From an uncultured Acidobacteriota bacterium (GTDB lineage: Bacteria; Acidobacteriota; JAAYUB01): a stretch of DNA of 8,014 nucleotides. Where the stretch lies: positions 1 through 8,014 of the forward strand of contig CALAMB010000249.1 of NCBI GenBank assembly GCA_937925645.1. Reading direction: 5' to 3'. How positions within the stretch are numbered: the first letter of the stretch is position 1; the number at the start of each line of letters is the position of its first letter. Positions 6,551 to 8,014 of this stretch are shown piece by piece. Under the pieces are notes generated by a model that saw only the letters and a list, made by a program, of their open reading frames with translations, had not been told where the DNA came from and made no database searches. The translations under genes and the position numbers were made by a program.

Positions 6551-7176
6551 AAACCGCCTCCTTCCGTTGTTTCAAATTCCTTGATCCCTTTGTCTTCAAA
6601 CCGGAATTGCTCCACCCTCAACGTTCTGTTCGTTGTCGATACCAGACACTCCACATGCCCAATCAACGGTCCCTTGGGCGGAAATTTTTTCAGGGTTTGG
6701 TAGCAGGGCTCAAACATATAGGTAATCTCATATGTTTGCTTTGTTTTCCCTTCTGCTTTGGTTGTGTGAATGGTGCTGATTCTGCGCCACGCTATCGGTA
6801 CAATCGAAGTAGTATAGAGGTTCCTTGAAGCACGGGTTAAATACTGTGGCTGTGACGATATAGTTGTTTTTTTGGCTGTAATTTGGCCCCGCTCCCTGTC
6901 GTATGAAATCTCCTCTACACACTCAACCATATAAGTTTTTATGAATTCTGCTTTTTCATCCCCACTCAATATCGGTCGATGCTGCATGTAGATGTTGATC
7001 TGGCATACATCCCCCATAAACGAGTCAAAGATCAGACCCAAAGTAATCTGTCTCTCAATTTCTTCCTTTTCCCAAGTGCTCACCTCCGCCTGTTGTCCCT
7101 CCGCCCCGGCCTGTCCCCTGCCCCACCCGATACCGGCCACAGCCAGCACCAGGCCGATCACAATTGCGTGTTTCAC
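6547..7176 (-). CDS. Low-GC exported four-cysteine protein of unknown function between virB4 and virB5
   Basis: I do not recognise this 209-residue product. I choose the GTG at 7176: it overlaps the virB4 stop as GTGA, AGGAGGAGG sits 4 bases upstream (7181-7189), and it gives a clean signal peptide (VKHAIVIGLVLAVAGIGWG, cleavage about 23-26). An ATG six codons upstream (7194) lies before the ribosome site and is less likely. The mature part starts with a charged helix (WEKEEIERQITLGLIF, 35-50), then mostly predicted strands with many Thr/Ser/Tyr/Lys. Its four cysteines, C58, C86, C158 and C177, could form two disulfides in the periplasm. GC is about 44% over 6541-7080 against about 65-68% nearby, and codons such as ATA, AAA and TAT are frequent, suggesting separate origin. 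Position suggests an accessory, minor pilus or immunity/exclusion role, but this is speculation. Confidence 0.8.
   Translation of the reverse strand: MKHAIVIGLVLAVAGIGWGRGQAGAEGQQAEVSTWEKEEIERQITLGLIFDSFMGDVCQINIYMQHRPILSGDEKAEFIKTYMVECVEEISYDRERGQITAKKTTISSQPQYLTRASRNLYTTSIVPIAWRRISTIHTTKAEGKTKQTYEITYMFEPCYQTLKKFPPKGPLIGHVECLVSTTNRTLRVEQFRFEDKGIKEFETTEGGGL
6557..6563 (-). promoter_or_regulatory. Ribosome binding site of virB5
   Basis: Reads AAGGAGG on the minus strand, 6 bases before the ATG at 6550, within the last codons of the low-GC gene. It supports the ATGA-overlap start. Confidence 0.8.
7163..7175 (-). repeat. 13-base direct repeat, copy at the start of the low-GC gene
   Basis: Minus strand reads TGAAACACGCAAT, beginning with the last two bases of the GTG start codon of the low-GC exported gene; identical to 6537-6549. 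Both copies encode the same signal-peptide start, KHAI. Confidence 0.7.
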
Positions 7177-8014
7177 GACACCTCCTCCTGACATGCCTCA
7201 CTTCGCCGCAGGTAGCGGTCCAGCTTGTCCGTTCGCTCCTCGACGGTCGCCTGCCCGCGGGTTTCCCGCACGCAGATTTCAATGGCCCGGTTGATGTCGC
7301 CGCCGGCGTGCCGCCGCACCCGCGCCCGCGCCACCCGCTCGACCGGATGCGTCGTCGCCAGCCAATAGGTGTAGGGGTCGGTCACCGGCCGCAGGATGCG
7401 CGTCAACCCCGAGCTGGACCAATACAGCACCTCCCGGCGGCCCGGGTCCAGGCGCTGGTATTGCTCGATCTGGTACTCGCTCAGCCCGAAGGCCGCGAGC
7501 TCCTTCTGAATGGATTTCTGCCCCGAATAGAAAAACTCCTGGCGCGTGTTACCGATGACTCCCTTGCTCCAGATCGCTTCCGAGACCAGGTCGCGGATGG
7601 ACTGTGTCAGCAGCACCACCGCCAGGTTCAGGTGCCGGCCGATCCGGTAGAACAGCTCCACCCAGTGCTGAAACGCCGGATGCTTCAGATAGCGGTGGGC
7701 CTCGTCCATCACCAGCATCTTCTGGACGCTCCGGTCGCCGGCGCTGCATTCGGCGTAGATCTTTTCGAAGATGACATAGACCAGGCTCTGCAGCAGCGTT
7801 TCGTCCTGGTCCAGGTCGGCCAGGTCGAACAGGGAGAGGCGGGCGGCGTGGAGCGTGTCCCGGCCGGTGTTGAACACCCGTCCCTTCCGGCCCTCGGTCC
7901 ACAGGCGGATGGCATTGGCCAGTTCGCGGCTCCGGACCTCCGTCTCCAGCGTTTCCGCCAGCAGCGTGATCGGCGGGATGGCGGCGTCCGGCCCCGGCGG
8001 CCGGTTGCGCAGCA
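7173..8014 (-). CDS. virB4: VirB4/TrbE/CagE-family conjugation ATPase (5' end cut off by window edge)
   Basis: VirB4 is the large inner-membrane-associated ATPase that drives pilus formation and substrate transfer. Only the last 279 residues are visible, reading in frame from the right edge; Walker A and the N-terminal domain lie outside. Numbering from the edge: FDLADLDQD (about 62-70) precedes a long helix as in the family; Walker B is KMLVMDEAHRYL (98-109, D103/E104); LNLAVVLLTQS (128-138) is the conserved strand with the Gln of motif III; NTRQEFFYSG (155-164) carries the likely arginine finger R157; LSEYQIEQYQRLDPGRREVLYW (around 177-198) is the typical C-terminal block. The last 60 residues are charged and helical. 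GTG or ATG codons inside the visible part are internal. The stop (7175-7173) overlaps the GTG of the next gene. Confidence 0.94.
   Translation of the reverse strand, partial: LRNRPPGPDAAIPPITLLAETLETEVRSRELANAIRLWTEGRKGRVFNTGRDTLHAARLSLFDLADLDQDETLLQSLVYVIFEKIYAECSAGDRSVQKMLVMDEAHRYLKHPAFQHWVELFYRIGRHLNLAVVLLTQSIRDLVSEAIWSKGVIGNTRQEFFYSGQKSIQKELAAFGLSEYQIEQYQRLDPGRREVLYWSSSGLTRILRPVTDPYTYWLATTHPVERVARARVRRHAGGDINRAIEICVRETRGQATVEERTDKLDRYLRRSEACQEEVS
7181..7189 (-). promoter_or_regulatory. Ribosome binding site that fixes the GTG start of the low-GC gene
   Basis: Reads AGGAGGAGG on the minus strand, 4 bases before the GTG at 7176, inside the last codons of virB4. Because it lies downstream of the alternative ATG at 7194, it favours the GTG start. 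Confidence 0.8.

Noticed and set aside
6728..6922. Small minus-strand frame of 64 codons inside the low-GC gene
   Set aside because: Out of phase with the supported gene, no ribosome site, no recognisable features; arises from the AT-rich composition.
7176..7194. ATG at 7194 as start of the low-GC gene
   Set aside because: The ribosome site lies downstream of this ATG, and the GTG at 7176 gives the GTGA overlap and a normal signal peptide.

Overview
The window is one uninterrupted run of genes on the minus strand, read from right to left. It encodes the core of a VirB/Trb-type (type IVA) conjugative type IV secretion system. In transcription order: the C-terminal end of VirB4 (runs off the right edge), an unrecognised exported protein with four cysteines, VirB5/TrbJ, VirB6/TrbL, VirB8/TrbF, VirB9/TrbG, VirB10/TrbI, a second unrecognised exported protein, a small free-standing zinc-ribbon protein like the C-terminal end of topoisomerase III, and most of VirB11 (runs off the left edge). 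The B4-B5-B6-B8-B9-B10-B11 order is that of the classical virB operon. Junctions are all very tight (overlaps of 4 to 13 bases, gaps of 12 bases or fewer), so I read this as part of a single translationally coupled operon. There is no intergenic stretch of 20 bases or more, and I saw no internal promoter or terminator, RNA gene, IS element or CRISPR array.

How the parts work together (family knowledge): VirB4 and VirB11 are cytoplasmic ATPases at the base of the channel. VirB6 is the polytopic inner-membrane component and VirB8 the bitopic assembly factor. VirB10 spans from the inner membrane to the outer-membrane core, and VirB9 is the periplasmic/outer-membrane core subunit. VirB5 is the exported pilus-tip-type protein. 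VirB1-3 and VirD4/relaxase genes are not in view; they could lie beyond the edges. No VirB7 lipoprotein gene fits between virB6 and virB8.

Organism: double-membraned bacterium, high GC over most of the window (about 65-68% in lines I counted). The proteins are divergent enough that I cannot name a phylum. The locus could sit on a plasmid, an integrative conjugative element or a chromosome; nothing here decides this.

The most unusual points are a low-GC gene (about 44% GC by hand count over 6541-7080) set between virB4 and virB5 and bounded by a 13-base direct repeat that covers both start codons; the stand-alone topoisomerase-type zinc ribbon just before virB11; and an exported protein of unknown function between virB10 and the zinc ribbon. 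The three non-core genes are the candidates for system-specific novelty.
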